Shown here: in pieces, positions 1 to 9,982 of the stretch
How positions within the stretch are numbered: position 1 is the first letter of the stretch
Layout of the letters: each line of letters begins with the position of its first letter
Origin: Acidimicrobiaceae bacterium
GTDB taxonomy: Bacteria > Actinomycetota > Acidimicrobiia > Acidimicrobiales > Palsa-688
Direction: 5' to 3'
Assembly (NCBI GenBank): GCA_030838045.1
Contig: JAUTXN010000332.1
Span: forward strand, 1-33,379
DNA length: 33,379 nt
Program-made: the position numbers and the translations under genes
The notes under the pieces: model-generated
Seen by the model: the letters and a program-made list of their open reading frames with translations, nothing else
Database searches by the model: none
What the model was told of the DNA's origin: nothing

Positions 1-710
1 TAATCATGTCTTGACTCCGGTGGTGGATTCGGCTCTCCCAGCAGATCCCCGAGCCCCTCGCGAATGCTCGCCAGGTCACGACGCAGGTTAGCAGTCTCGG
101 CCTCCAGCGCCATGATTCGTTCAATCACGGAGGAGTTCCGGCCTGACGATCGCACGGAGCCGTCCGGCCCGTCCGATCCATCACGCCCTTCACGGATCGC
201 CGTGGGACCGAGAAGGTGGGTGTAGCGATCCTCCCGCTGCCCGGGCATCCGTTCGACCAGGCGAGCCAAAGGTTCGGGTCGCCGGGCCAACCGATCCAAG
301 ATGCCGGGGATGCCCCCGAGGTCGTTCAGGTCGTTGACGTCGCCGTACCGTTCTGTGCGCGCCGCCAATTCGTTCTGGGTCTGACCGCCGCGCAGGAGCA
401 GGACCGCCAGCACGGCCAGTTCCTGGGGCGACAACGCCCAGACCTCGTCGAGGACGTGGCGATATTTGGTCACCCGGGCGTGCGCCGGGTAGACGATGCG
501 GATCAGCTTGGCCTCCCGCAACGAGGTCAAGGCGGCATTGACTGTGTCCTCGCGGTAGCTGACGACCGGCTCCCGGTTGCTGGTCTGGTTGCAGGCCGCG
601 ATCAGGGCGTTCATCGTCAACGGATAACTCTCAGGCGTGGTGGCGCCCTTTTCGATCAGGCAGCCGAGGACCCGTTGCTCTTCGGCCGTCAGCTGTGCGG
701 TTTGCTCCAC
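1..710 (-). CDS. DUF480 / YceH-like protein (3' end at window edge)
   Basis: Read on the minus strand from GTG at 710; 236 codons are visible, then the window ends after the bases TA, so a stop may lie exactly at the edge. The ORF track shows only its plus-strand shadow (216..914). The translation opens [20 protein letters not shown] and contains [24 protein letters not shown] and [11 protein letters not shown], which match the layout of the YceH/DUF480 family (UPF0502) with its two winged-helix-like domains. The family is usually about 215-220 residues, so this copy is slightly longer. The last ~40 residues contain a heptad-like stretch ([18 protein letters not shown]) that is probably a coiled coil, as in E. 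coli YceH. No molecular function is firmly established for the family. It is divergent from acnA. The start could be elsewhere, but GTG at 710 fits the family N-terminus. Confidence 0.85.
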   Translation of the reverse strand, partial: MEQTAQLTAEEQRVLGCLIEKGATTPESYPLTMNALIAACNQTSNREPVVSYREDTVNAALTSLREAKLIRIVYPAHARVTKYRHVLDEVWALSPQELAVLAVLLLRGGQTQNELAARTERYGDVNDLNDLGGIPGILDRLARRPEPLARLVERMPGQREDRYTHLLGPTAIREGRDGSDGPDGSVRSSGRNSSVIERIMALEAETANLRRDLASIREGLGDLLGEPNPPPESRHD

Positions 711-764
711 GGCGGGAAGCCTACGGGGGGCGTCGAGATGGTCGGAACGGTCGGTGCCCGGCCG

Positions 765-770
765 TATGAT
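765..770 (+). promoter_or_regulatory. Candidate -10 element (TATGAT) of acnA
   Basis: TATGAT matches the TATAAT consensus at five of six positions and lies 37 bp before the acnA GTG start, inside the 97-bp gap between the divergent DUF480 gene and acnA. The -35 region is weak (around TCGGAA at 742-747). Inferred from position and sequence only. Confidence 0.4.
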
Positions 771-807
771 GCAACGCCTCGGACGATCGACCAGAAGGGA
801 GGGATCG

Positions 808-3708
808 GTGCCCGGCATCACGCGCGACAGCTTCAGTGTTCGTGCCGAACTCGTCGCGCCAGACGGCCGTTCGCTCACCGCATACCGGCTGGATCGGCTC
901 CCACCGACGTTTGATATCGGCAGGTTGCCCTTTTCCCTGAAGATCCTTTTGGAAAATCTTCTGCGCCACGAGGACGGGGTGACGGTGACCGCGGCCGACA
1001 TCGAGGCGCTCACCGGCTGGGAGCCCGGCGCCGAACCACGCCAGGAGATCAGCTACGCCCCGGCCCGGGTTTTGCTGCAGGACTTCACCGGCGTGCCGGC
1101 CGTCGTGGACCTGGCTGCCATGCGTGACGCCATGGCCGCCATGGGCGGCGACCCCGACCGGGTGAACCCGCTGATCCCAGCTGAGCTGGTGATCGACCAC
1201 TCCGTGGTGGCCGACGTGGCCGGCGTTCCCGACGCCTTCGCCCGCAACGCGGCATTGGAGTTCGACCGCAACCGGGAGCGCTACCAGTTCCTGCGCTGGG
1301 GCCAGACGGCGTTCGACAACTTCAAGGTGGTCCCGCCCGATACTGGCATCTGCCACCAGGTCAACCTGGAGTACCTGGCCCGGGTGGTGTTCGTGGACGA
1401 CGTCCTGGGCCTCGTGTACCCCGACACCCTGGTGGGGACCGACTCCCACACGACGATGGTCAACGGTCTCGGGGTCCTCGGCTGGGGTGTGGGCGGGATC
1501 GAGGCCGAGGCCGCGCTGTTGGGCCAGCCGGTGTCCATGCTCGTGCCCAAGGTGGTGGGCTTCAGACTCACCGGGGCGTTGCCCGAGGGTTCGACGGCCA
1601 CCGACTTGGTTCTCACGGTCACCGAGCTGTTGCGGCGCCATGGCGTGGTCGGCAAGTTCGTCGAGTTCTACGGCGAGGGTGTGGCGGCGGTCCCGCTGGA
1701 AAACCGGGCCACCATCGGCAACATGTCGCCCGAGTACGGATCGACCTGTGCCATTTTCCCGATCGATGACGAGACGCTGCGATACCTCTCATTTACCGGC
1801 CGCCCGGCAGCGCACGTCGCCCTGGTCGAGGCGTACGCCAAGGAACAAGGCCTGTGGCACGACCCGACCCACGAGGCGCAGTACTCCGAGCGCCTCGAAC
1901 TCGACTTGTCCACCGTCGAGCCCAGCCTGGCCGGGCCGTCGCGGCCCCAGGACCGGGTGCCCGTGACCGCCGCCAAGGCCATGTTCCGGGTCGCCCTGGC
2001 GACGTCGGTTCCGACCGACGCCCGCCCGGCCACCCCACCGGCGGCCACCCCACCGGCGGCTACCCCGGCCCATGACGCCGCCGAGGGCACGGAGGCCGAT
2101 TCGTGGCCATCCGGGGTCATCAACGGCACGCCCGACGAGGCGCTGGTCGAAACCTTTCCGGCCAGCGACCCGACTGCCCCTGGGCGCGGCGATGGTTCCC
2201 GCGAACGGGCCGGACCGAGCGCCCCCGACGTCATGGGGGACCGGCTGAGCAACCCCATCCCGGTGACGCTCGCCGACGGCACCTCCTTCGAGATCGACCA
2301 CGGCTTCGTCGTGATCGCGGCCATCACCAGTTGCACCAACACCTCCAACCCCTCGGTCATGATCGCGGCCGGCCTGCTGGCCAAGAACGCCGTCGAGCGC
2401 GGGCTGGTCGCCCAACCCTGGGTCAAGACATCCCTCGCCCCCGGGTCGAAGGTCGTCATCGACTACTACGAACGCTCGGGGCTGCTGCCCTACATGGAGA
2501 AGTTGGGCTTCGGCCTGGTCGGCTACGGCTGCACCACTTGCATCGGCAACTCCGGCCCCCTCCAACCCCAGCTCAGCGCCGCCATCGACCAGGGCAACTT
2601 GGCCGTGGTGGCGGTCCTCTCCGGCAACCGCAACTTCGAGGGCCGTATCAACGCCGACGTGCGGATGAACTACCTGGCGTCGCCCCCGCTCGTCGTCGCC
2701 TACGCCTTGGCCGGGACGATGGATGTCGACCTGCGCCAGGAACCCCTCGGCCTCGACAGCGACGGCCATCCGGTGTTCCTGCGTGACCTCTGGCCGAGCG
2801 CCCACGAGGTGAGCCGGGTGGTCGCCGAGGCCATCGCCTCGGACATGTTCCGCAAGAGCTACGCCTCGGTGTTCGACGGCGACGCCAACTGGAACACCCT
2901 CGACATCCCGACCGGGCAGCGGTTCGGGTGGGACGGCGCCTCGACGTACGTCCGCAATCCCCCGTACTTCGAGGCCATGTCGGCCGAGCCGACGGGCATC
3001 GGCGACCTTCACGGCGCCCGGGTCCTGGCCAAGCTGGGCGACAGCGTCACCACCGACCACATCTCGCCTGCCGGCAGCATCCGCCGCAGCAGTCCCGCGG
3101 GCCGCTGGCTGGAGGAGCAGGGCGTGTCGGCCGCCGACTTCAACTCCTACGGCTCCCGGCGGGGCAACCACGAAGTCATGATCCGCGGCACCTTCGCCAA
3201 CATCCGGCTGCGCAACCAGCTCGCCCCGGGCACCGAGGGCGGCGTGACCCGCCACTTGCCCGACGGCCAGGAGATGGCGATCTACGACGCGGCCATGGCC
3301 TATCAGGGCGAGCACACCCCGCTGCTCGTACTGGCCGGCAAGGACTACGGGTCCGGGTCGTCACGGGACTGGGCGGCCAAGGGCACCCGCCTGCTCGGCG
3401 TCCGGGCAGTGCTGGCCGAGAGCTTCGAACGGATCCACCGCTCCAACCTGGTCGGCATGGGCGTGCTGCCCCTGCAGTTCAAGGGCGAGACGGTGGCGTC
3501 GCTCGGCCTCACGGGCGAGGAGGTCTTCGACATCACGGGGCTGGCGGGCCTGGCCGACGACGACCGGCTGCCCGACGAGTTGGTGGTACGCGCCGACAAC
3601 CGGGAGTTCCGGGTCCAGCTGCGAATAGACACCCCGAAAGAAGAGGAGTACTACCGCCACGGCGGCATCCTCCCCTACGTGCTCCGCCAGCTGCGGGACC
3701 GCCCCTAA
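808..3708 (+). CDS. acnA: Aconitate hydratase A
   Basis: Converts citrate to isocitrate in the TCA cycle using a [4Fe-4S] cluster. The ORF track starts at 637, but GTG at 808 preceded by GAAGGGAGGG is the better start and gives 966 residues. Visible family motifs are [35 protein letters not shown] (C509) and [14 protein letters not shown] (C575, C578; the three cluster cysteines), SGNRNFEGR, and the swivel-domain motif [18 protein letters not shown] near the C-terminus. Between about residues 402 and 485 there is a low-complexity insert rich in Pro, Ala, Thr and Asp, containing two exact 15-bp repeats and the phrase [12 protein letters not shown]. This makes the protein longer than most AcnA proteins (about 890-930 residues). 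All catalytic motifs seem intact, so the gene should be functional. Single gene, divergent from the DUF480 gene. Confidence 0.97.
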   Translation: MPGITRDSFSVRAELVAPDGRSLTAYRLDRLPPTFDIGRLPFSLKILLENLLRHEDGVTVTAADIEALTGWEPGAEPRQEISYAPARVLLQDFTGVPAVVDLAAMRDAMAAMGGDPDRVNPLIPAELVIDHSVVADVAGVPDAFARNAALEFDRNRERYQFLRWGQTAFDNFKVVPPDTGICHQVNLEYLARVVFVDDVLGLVYPDTLVGTDSHTTMVNGLGVLGWGVGGIEAEAALLGQPVSMLVPKVVGFRLTGALPEGSTATDLVLTVTELLRRHGVVGKFVEFYGEGVAAVPLENRATIGNMSPEYGSTCAIFPIDDETLRYLSFTGRPAAHVALVEAYAKEQGLWHDPTHEAQYSERLELDLSTVEPSLAGPSRPQDRVPVTAAKAMFRVALATSVPTDARPATPPAATPPAATPAHDAAEGTEADSWPSGVINGTPDEALVETFPASDPTAPGRGDGSRERAGPSAPDVMGDRLSNPIPVTLADGTSFEIDHGFVVIAAITSCTNTSNPSVMIAAGLLAKNAVERGLVAQPWVKTSLAPGSKVVIDYYERSGLLPYMEKLGFGLVGYGCTTCIGNSGPLQPQLSAAIDQGNLAVVAVLSGNRNFEGRINADVRMNYLASPPLVVAYALAGTMDVDLRQEPLGLDSDGHPVFLRDLWPSAHEVSRVVAEAIASDMFRKSYASVFDGDANWNTLDIPTGQRFGWDGASTYVRNPPYFEAMSAEPTGIGDLHGARVLAKLGDSVTTDHISPAGSIRRSSPAGRWLEEQGVSAADFNSYGSRRGNHEVMIRGTFANIRLRNQLAPGTEGGVTRHLPDGQEMAIYDAAMAYQGEHTPLLVLAGKDYGSGSSRDWAAKGTRLLGVRAVLAESFERIHRSNLVGMGVLPLQFKGETVASLGLTGEEVFDITGLAGLADDDRLPDELVVRADNREFRVQLRIDTPKEEEYYRHGGILPYVLRQLRDRP
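2029..2058 (+). repeat. Tandem 15-bp repeat inside acnA
   Basis: Two exact copies of GCCACCCCACCGGCG (2029-2043 and 2044-2058), followed by a decayed third copy, encode [13 protein letters not shown] in the AcnA insert. The unit is a multiple of three, so copy changes keep the frame. Confidence 0.85.
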
Positions 3709-3831
3709 AGGCTGCCTGGGGAAAAGCCTCGCCGGCGACCGGCAGGCGGATGCCTGGGGTAGTGAGCCCAATGCGGCGGTAGGCGGGCGCCGACCACAGG
3801 AGCGGGGAAGCGGCAGTAGCGTTGCCGAGCG

Positions 3832-5229
3832 GTGGGCACCGCGGCCGCATTCTTCGACCTCGACCGGACGCTGCTGCGAGGCGCCAGCGGACCCGTCCTG
3901 GCGGAAGCCCTGGGACGGGCCGGGGTCGTGCCCAACCGCACCCTTCCCGGTCAGGGCTTGCTCTACAAGGCGTACGACCGCTTTGGTGAATCCCTGCCCG
4001 GCATCGCACTGGCCCGCATGGCGGCCGCCGCGGTTCGAGGCCGGCGCCGCTCGGCGTTGGTGGCGGCGGCCGAGTCGGCCACCGACGCCCTGGTGGAAAT
4101 GGTCGCGCCCTACGCCATGGCCCTGATCGAGGAGCACCATCAGGCCGGGCGACCGGTCGTGCTGGCCACCACCTCACCGAGGGACCTGGTCGAACCATTG
4201 GCGCGGCGGCTCGGGCTCGACGACGTCATCGCCACCCGCTATCAGGTGACCGTCGACCGCAAGGGCGCGGAACGGTATACCGGCCGGTTGGACGGTGCCT
4301 TCATATGGGCCGCCGGGAAGCTGACCGCGGTCCGGTGGTGGGCATCGGAGCACGACATCGAGCTGGCGGACAGCTGGGCCTACTCCGACAGCGTGTACGA
4401 CCTTCCCCTCCTCTCGGCGGTCGGCCATCCCGTGGCGGTCAATGCCGACCCCCGCCTGGCGGTGGTGGCCGCCGTTCGACGCTGGCCCCAGGTGCATCTC
4501 GACGCGCCACCGGGCGTGCCGAAGCTCATCGGCATCGAGCCGTTCGAAGTGCTGCGGATGCTGGTGCGGCCCGAGTCGTTCCCCTACGCCCGTTTCGACA
4601 TCGCGGGCACGGACAACATCCCCCGCCGGGGCCCCGCCATCGTGGTCGCCAACCACCGGAGCTACTTCGACGCCATCGCCCTGGGGCTCACCGTGATGCG
4701 AGCGGGCCGCTTGCCTCGAGCGCTGGCCAAGAAGGAGATCTTCGACGCACCGGTGGTCGGCCAGCTGGCCAAGGTGCTGGGTCAGATCGTGGTCGACCGC
4801 GACGCCGGAGGCGGCAACGCCTTGACCAGTGCCATCGCGGCCCTGAAGGGGGGCGAGGTGGTGGTCGTGCTCCCCCAGGGGACGATCCCTCGGGGCGACG
4901 CCTTTTTCTCGCCCAAGCTGGAGGGCAAGACCGGAGCCGCCCGGCTGGCCGCGGCGACCGGTGCGCCTGTCATCCCGGTCGGCATGTGGGGCACCGAGAA
5001 GGTATGGCCCCGGTCGGCCCGGATGCCCAACATGACCAATGTGCTCAATCCTCCGCAGGTCCGGGTCCGGGTCGGTCCTCCGATAAAGGGACTGACGGGC
5101 GACCCTCGGGCGGACACGGTCAAGATCATGAAGGCGATCTCGGCCCAGCTGCCTCCCGAGGCTGGCCGGGCCCGCAAACCGTCCGGCGACGAGCTCCGCC
5201 AGGCTCAACCACCCTCTCGGGAGGCGTGA
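3832..5229 (+). CDS. HAD-IB phosphatase / 1-acyl-glycerol-3-phosphate acyltransferase fusion
   Basis: A 465-residue two-domain protein. The N-terminal part is a HAD-IB hydrolase with the DxDxT nucleophile motif (FFDLDRTLL, D9/D11/T13), the TTSPRD motif II, and the acidic motif AYSDSVYDLPLLSAVGHPVAVN near residues 182-204. The C-terminal part is a PlsC-type acyltransferase with NHRSYFD (H275, D280; the HX4D catalytic pair) and LPQGTIPRG in place of the common FPEGT block. Similar fusions occur in mycobacteria and other actinobacteria and are annotated as phospholipid-synthesis acyltransferases; the substrate of the HAD part is not known. GTG at 3832 begins right at the HAD domain. No strong ribosome binding site is visible, so a weak or leaderless start is possible. 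It converges with gltB across a 77-bp gap. Confidence 0.9.
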   Translation: MGTAAAFFDLDRTLLRGASGPVLAEALGRAGVVPNRTLPGQGLLYKAYDRFGESLPGIALARMAAAAVRGRRRSALVAAAESATDALVEMVAPYAMALIEEHHQAGRPVVLATTSPRDLVEPLARRLGLDDVIATRYQVTVDRKGAERYTGRLDGAFIWAAGKLTAVRWWASEHDIELADSWAYSDSVYDLPLLSAVGHPVAVNADPRLAVVAAVRRWPQVHLDAPPGVPKLIGIEPFEVLRMLVRPESFPYARFDIAGTDNIPRRGPAIVVANHRSYFDAIALGLTVMRAGRLPRALAKKEIFDAPVVGQLAKVLGQIVVDRDAGGGNALTSAIAALKGGEVVVVLPQGTIPRGDAFFSPKLEGKTGAARLAAATGAPVIPVGMWGTEKVWPRSARMPNMTNVLNPPQVRVRVGPPIKGLTGDPRADTVKIMKAISAQLPPEAGRARKPSGDELRQAQPPSREA

Positions 5230-5250
5230 AGGCCCGTTCGCGTTCCTTTC

Positions 5251-5288
5251 TGTTCACTACGCGATGAAATAGATACATGTAGTGAACA
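5251..5288. terminator. Inverted repeat between convergent genes
   Basis: Perfect 10-bp arms TGTTCACTAC and GTAGTGAACA separated by 18 AT-rich bases, in the 77-bp gap between the stops of the acyltransferase fusion and gltB. The position fits a shared terminator. Neither side has a T-tract and the loop is long, so a protein-binding site is a real alternative. Confidence 0.45.
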
Positions 5289-5306
5289 CAATGGTTCGTC
5301 GAGGCG

Positions 5307-8300
5307 TCAGGCGCCGCCGACGCGGCCGACGGTCTGGGCCTCGAGGCGCTTGACCCGGCCCAACGGGACCACATGCCAGAACTCGGCGACCGCGTCCGTC
5401 CAGTTCTCGAGCAACTGCGCCGCCCGGGGGGAACCGGTGAGCTCGTAGTGCTGCTCGATCAGCCACCGCAGTTCCTGTTCGTCGCCTGAGTCGAGCCGGG
5501 TGGGCTCGACCAGCGCCGGGTTGACCTGTCCGGTCGCCCGGTGGTCCGGATCCCACAGGTACACGCCGCCGCCGGTCATACCGGCGCCCACGTTGTAGCC
5601 GATCGGGCCCAGCACGACGATCGTCCCGCCGGTCATGTACTCGCAGCAGTGGTCGCCCGCCCCTTCGACGACCGCCGTCGCCCCGGAGTTGCGGACCGCG
5701 AACCGCTCGCCGACCGAGCCCGCGATGAACACCGTGCCGCCGGTGGCGCCGTACAGGCAGGTGTTTCCCGCCAGTACCGGATAGCCGGCATCGTCGGGCG
5801 GTGGCTGGATCACGATGCGGCCGCCGCCCATGCCCTTGCCGACGTAGTCATTGGCCTCCCCCGACAGGTCGAGCCAGATGCCGTCGGTGATGAAGGCGCC
5901 GAAGCTCTGTCCGGCCGAGCCGTGGAGGCGTACCCGAACGCGGCCGCGCGGGGTCGACGTGCCGAACTCCAGGGCCAGGGCCCCGCCGAGCGCTGCGCCG
6001 AACGTCCGATCGCCATTGGTGATCCGGTAGGAAAGCTCGAAGCGCTCGCCGTCCCACACCGGCCGGTAGGCGTCGGCCAGCAACCGATCGCCGAGGGCCG
6101 ACCTGGACCGCTGCATGGCGACACCGGAAATGTAACGCCGAGGACTGTCGGGATCGACGGGGGGCACCAGCAGAGGCGACAGGTCCAGGCTGTCGGCCCG
6201 GGCGTTGCCGACCGTCTTCTGCCGAAGGCATTCGACCTGGCCGACCGCCTCGTCCATGGAGCGCAATCCGAGCGATGCCAGCCCCTGGCGGACTTCCTCG
6301 GCCACGAACAGGAGGTACTTGGCCACACCCTCGGCAGTGCCTGCGAACTTGGCACGCAGATGGGGGCGCTGGGTGGCGATCCCGGTGGTGCAGGTGTCCT
6401 TGTGGCACGCCCGGAGCATGACACAGCCCTCGGCGATCATCGCGCCCGTGCCGAAGGAGAACTCGTCGGCACCGAGAAGGGCGGCGATCAGCACGTCGCG
6501 GCCAGTGAGAAGGCCGCCATCGATGCGCAGCCGGACCCGGGCCCGCAGCCCGTTGTCGACCAGGGCCGACTGAGTGTCGGCCAGGCCCAGTTCCCAGGGC
6601 ATCCCGGCGTGCTTGATCGACGACAGGGGAGAGGCGCCCGTCCCGCCGTTGGCGCCGCTGATGTGGACCACCTCGGCCAGCGCCTTGACCACGCCCGCCG
6701 CGATCGTGCCGACCCCGTCCTCGGCGACCAGCTTCACCGACACGTCGGCGAATGCGTTGATCTGCTTGAGATCGAAGATGAGCTGAGCCAGGTCCTCGAT
6801 GGAGTAGATGTCGTGATGGGGAGGTGGCGAGATCAGCGTCACTCCGGGTTGGGTGTGGCGCAGGCGAGCGATCTCGTCGCTCACCTTGTGGCCCGGCAAC
6901 TGGCCGCCTTCGCCCGGCTTGGAACCCTGGGCCACCTTGATCTGGAGCTCGTCGGCGAACGCCAGGTATTGCGGGGTGACGCCGAAGCGGCCGGACGCGA
7001 TCTGCTTGATCTTGCTGTTCTTGTCACCTGTCGGCTGGCCTCGGGTCCGGAACCGGTGGGGGTCCTCGCCTCCTTCGCCGCAGTTGGACCGCCCGCCGAT
7101 GAGGTTCATGGCCTCGGCCAGGGTCTCGTGGGCCTCGGCCGACAGGGAGCCGTGGCTCATGGCGCCGGTCGAGAATCGCTGGGCGATGGCCGTCGCCGGC
7201 TCCACCTCCTCGATGTCCACCGGGGGGCCGGCAGGCACCAGTTCGAATAGATCCCGGACCTCGGTCGTGGGCCGGCTGTTGACCAGCTTGCAGAACGCGT
7301 CGTACAACGCCGTGTTGCCTTCGGCGATGGCCCGTTGCAGCAACTTGGCAGCGATCGGACCGCCCTCACCGCTCAGGCCGCCGTTGCCATTGGCGCCGGG
7401 GCTCATGCTGTGGGCCTGGAGGGCGTCGACGACCGACTTGTTGTGGGTGTGGTACTCCCCGCCTCGCTTGAGGTCGCGGTAGTAGCCAGGATTTTCCAGG
7501 GTGGGCGCCTTCTCGGCTTCCCAGCTGGCGGCGGCGTGGCGGGCGATGGCGTCGGCGCCCAACTCGTCCCAGCCGATTCCGGCGATGACCGTCGGCATGC
7601 CGGCGAAGCAACAGTCGACGACCTCGTGGCCGAGACCGATGGCCTCGAAGATCTGCGCGCCTCTATATGAGTCGACGGTCGCGATTCCCATCTTGGAGAG
7701 GATCTTCAGCACTCCGTCTTCGGCCGCCGCCTGGAACCGCTCCTGAGCCTCGGGAGCCGACAAGTCGGAGTCCTCGGATGCGTCGGCGTCCGCGGCAACC
7801 GTTTCGAGGGCCAGCTGGGGGCAGACGGCGTCGGCACCACAGCCGAGCAGGCAGGCGATGCCGTGGACATCCCGGGTGTCGTCGGCCACCACGATGAGGC
7901 TGGCCTGGGTGCGCAGCCCCGAGTCGATCAGGTGATGGTGGACGGCGCCGGTCGCTAGCAAGGACGGTACCGGCACCCTGGTGGCGGACACCCCGGAGTC
8001 GTCGATCAGCAACAAGCCCGCACCGAGGGCCACGGCGCGCTCTGCTTCTACCCGCAAGCGATCGATCGCGGTCGCCAGCCCGGCCGGGCCTTCACTGGCC
8101 GGGAACGTGGCGTCGAGGCGGACGGCAGGGAAGGGGGCGGTGGCGGCGTTGGTCAGGGCGACGACCGCGGAGGGGAACAGGAAGAACGTGTCCATCTCCA
8201 CCAGCTGGGCGGCCGCCGGGACCTCCGACAACAGGGGGTGACGAGGTCCGATGAGGGTGCGCAGGCTCATGACCAGGCGCTCCCGGAGATGGTCGATGGC

Positions 8301-9791
8301 CGGGTTGGTGACCTGGGCGAAGCGCTGCCGCAGGTAGTGGTGGATGGGGCGGGGCCGCCCGGCCAGTGGCGGGAGGGGCGTGTCGTCGCCCATCGAGAAC
8401 GTCGGCTCCTTGGCGTCGCTGGCCATGGGCTTCACCATCATCCGAAGCTCCTCGACGGTGTAGCCGTGGGTGGCCTGGCGCCGGGCCAGGCTGATCGGGT
8501 CGGGGGTTTCCTGCACCGGCTCGCCATTGTTCATCTGGCGCAGACCTTCGGCCGTCCAATGGCCGTAGGGTGCCGCCGCCGTGATGCGGACCTTGCAGTC
8601 GCGGTCCTCGAGGATGCCCCGGCTCGGATCGACGAACAGCATCTGGCCGGGCCCGAGCCGTCCCCGGCGAACCGTGCCGTGGCCCGAGACGTCGACCGCG
8701 CCGGCCTCTGAGCACGCCGCCACCAGCCCGTCTTCGCAGATGGCGTAGCGCATCGGGCGCAGTCCGTTGCGGTCGAGGGCGGCACCGACTCCGACACCGT
8801 CGGAGAAGATCAGGCCAGCCGGGCCGTCCCACGGCTCGACGAGCGAAGAGTGGTACCGGTAGAAGCATCGCACTTCAGGGTCGAGGTCCCGCGAGCCCTC
8901 CCAGGCCTCGGGGATCAGCATGGCGATGGCGTGGCGGATGTCCCGGCCTCCCCGGACCAGCAGCTCGACCGCGCTGTCCAGTTGGCCGCTGTCGGAATCG
9001 GCTGGATGGAGCACCGGATGGAAGAGGTCTTCCTCCCCCAAGCCAGCATCGACGGTGCCGAGCACGGCCCGGCCTTGCATCCGACCGACGTTGCCCGCGA
9101 TGGCGTTGATCTCGCCGTTGTGGCAGAGCGTTCTGAACGGCTGGGCCCGTTCCCACGTGGGCAATGTGTTGGTCGAGAACCGCTGGTGGAAGATGGCGAA
9201 ATGGCCAACGACTTCGGGGTTGGCCAGGTCGACGTAGTAGGAGGGGAGGGCATTTGCCGCCACCAAGCCCTTGTACACGATCGTCAGGAACGAGCAGCTG
9301 GCCACATAGACCTGGGACAGGTCGGGAGCAGTGGCGATACGGCGGCGCAACCGGAACGCCGAGCGTTCCCGACCGCTGGTTGCGCCCGTCGAGAGAATCG
9401 CCTGGAGGAAGCGAGGGCGGCTGTCCCGGGCGCGGTCGCCGAGCTGGCCCTCGTCGGTCGGCGGATCCCGCCATCCTTCGACGGTGAGCCCTTCGAGACG
9501 GGCCAGCTCCTCGATCCGAACCCGGGGGTCGTTGTCGCCTCGGACAAACAGGTTTGCCACGCCACGGTCAGCGCCAAAGATGGCCGCCGGAATCGGAAAC
9601 AACAGACCGGCTCCGTCGCCGGTCTTGGCGTCGGCTGCCACGGCTCCGCGATGTATGACACACGCCAGGCCGCCCAGTGCGGCTTCGATGATGTGGCGGG
9701 AAGCCCGGCCGTGGGCATCGGCGACGAAGCCGATGCCACAGGCGTCGCGCTCGCGCGTAGGTCGCGGCAGGGTATGAGTCGAAGGGCGCAT
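5307..9791 (-). CDS. gltB: Glutamate synthase large (alpha) subunit
   Basis: Makes glutamate from glutamine and 2-oxoglutarate. The ORF runs to 9914, but ATG at 9791 with an AGGAG site upstream gives 1494 residues, the usual size, and a short propeptide MRPSTHTLPRPTRERDA before Cys18, the N-terminal nucleophile exposed by processing. The domains follow the family order: class II glutamine amidotransferase (CGIGFVAD, CHNGEINAIAGN), central domain, FMN-binding synthase domain (SGANGGTGASPLSSIKHAG), the [3Fe-4S] cysteine cluster CVMLRACHKDTCTTGIATQ, and the C-terminal GXGXG helix domain (MTGGTIVVLGPIGYNVGAGMTGG). The small subunit gene gltD is not next to it in this window, so it must lie elsewhere or the enzyme may use another electron donor. 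It is divergent from the repeat-rich membrane protein at 9983. Confidence 0.97.
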   Translation of the reverse strand: MRPSTHTLPRPTRERDACGIGFVADAHGRASRHIIEAALGGLACVIHRGAVAADAKTGDGAGLLFPIPAAIFGADRGVANLFVRGDNDPRVRIEELARLEGLTVEGWRDPPTDEGQLGDRARDSRPRFLQAILSTGATSGRERSAFRLRRRIATAPDLSQVYVASCSFLTIVYKGLVAANALPSYYVDLANPEVVGHFAIFHQRFSTNTLPTWERAQPFRTLCHNGEINAIAGNVGRMQGRAVLGTVDAGLGEEDLFHPVLHPADSDSGQLDSAVELLVRGGRDIRHAIAMLIPEAWEGSRDLDPEVRCFYRYHSSLVEPWDGPAGLIFSDGVGVGAALDRNGLRPMRYAICEDGLVAACSEAGAVDVSGHGTVRRGRLGPGQMLFVDPSRGILEDRDCKVRITAAAPYGHWTAEGLRQMNNGEPVQETPDPISLARRQATHGYTVEELRMMVKPMASDAKEPTFSMGDDTPLPPLAGRPRPIHHYLRQRFAQVTNPAIDHLRERLVMSLRTLIGPRHPLLSEVPAAAQLVEMDTFFLFPSAVVALTNAATAPFPAVRLDATFPASEGPAGLATAIDRLRVEAERAVALGAGLLLIDDSGVSATRVPVPSLLATGAVHHHLIDSGLRTQASLIVVADDTRDVHGIACLLGCGADAVCPQLALETVAADADASEDSDLSAPEAQERFQAAAEDGVLKILSKMGIATVDSYRGAQIFEAIGLGHEVVDCCFAGMPTVIAGIGWDELGADAIARHAAASWEAEKAPTLENPGYYRDLKRGGEYHTHNKSVVDALQAHSMSPGANGNGGLSGEGGPIAAKLLQRAIAEGNTALYDAFCKLVNSRPTTEVRDLFELVPAGPPVDIEEVEPATAIAQRFSTGAMSHGSLSAEAHETLAEAMNLIGGRSNCGEGGEDPHRFRTRGQPTGDKNSKIKQIASGRFGVTPQYLAFADELQIKVAQGSKPGEGGQLPGHKVSDEIARLRHTQPGVTLISPPPHHDIYSIEDLAQLIFDLKQINAFADVSVKLVAEDGVGTIAAGVVKALAEVVHISGANGGTGASPLSSIKHAGMPWELGLADTQSALVDNGLRARVRLRIDGGLLTGRDVLIAALLGADEFSFGTGAMIAEGCVMLRACHKDTCTTGIATQRPHLRAKFAGTAEGVAKYLLFVAEEVRQGLASLGLRSMDEAVGQVECLRQKTVGNARADSLDLSPLLVPPVDPDSPRRYISGVAMQRSRSALGDRLLADAYRPVWDGERFELSYRITNGDRTFGAALGGALALEFGTSTPRGRVRVRLHGSAGQSFGAFITDGIWLDLSGEANDYVGKGMGGGRIVIQPPPDDAGYPVLAGNTCLYGATGGTVFIAGSVGERFAVRNSGATAVVEGAGDHCCEYMTGGTIVVLGPIGYNVGAGMTGGGVYLWDPDHRATGQVNPALVEPTRLDSGDEQELRWLIEQHYELTGSPRAAQLLENWTDAVAEFWHVVPLGRVKRLEAQTVGRVGGA

Positions 9792-9982
9792 TGGATGGGC
9801 TCCTGCTCGTGGGGACGTATCGCCCGACCGGGGCCTTCCCCGTTGAAGGGGAGGCCGCGCTGCCACCCATCCCGGTCTTGGGAGTAAGCCGCGAATGTAT
9901 CGCGTCAGGACCATGGGTCTGCGACGGCAGCCACCCGGTAGCGTTCGGTGATCGGGTCCGACTTTCGGTAGGGAAGGGATCG

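Noticed and set aside
216-914. Plus-strand ORF of 232 aa
   Set aside because: Shadow of the minus-strand DUF480/YceH-like gene, whose translation matches a known family.
1789-3315. 508-aa minus-strand ORF
   Set aside because: Lies fully inside acnA in the antisense frame; long only because of high GC, with a His/Gly/Val-rich composition typical of shadows.
5541-7250. 569-aa plus-strand ORF
   Set aside because: Antisense shadow of gltB.
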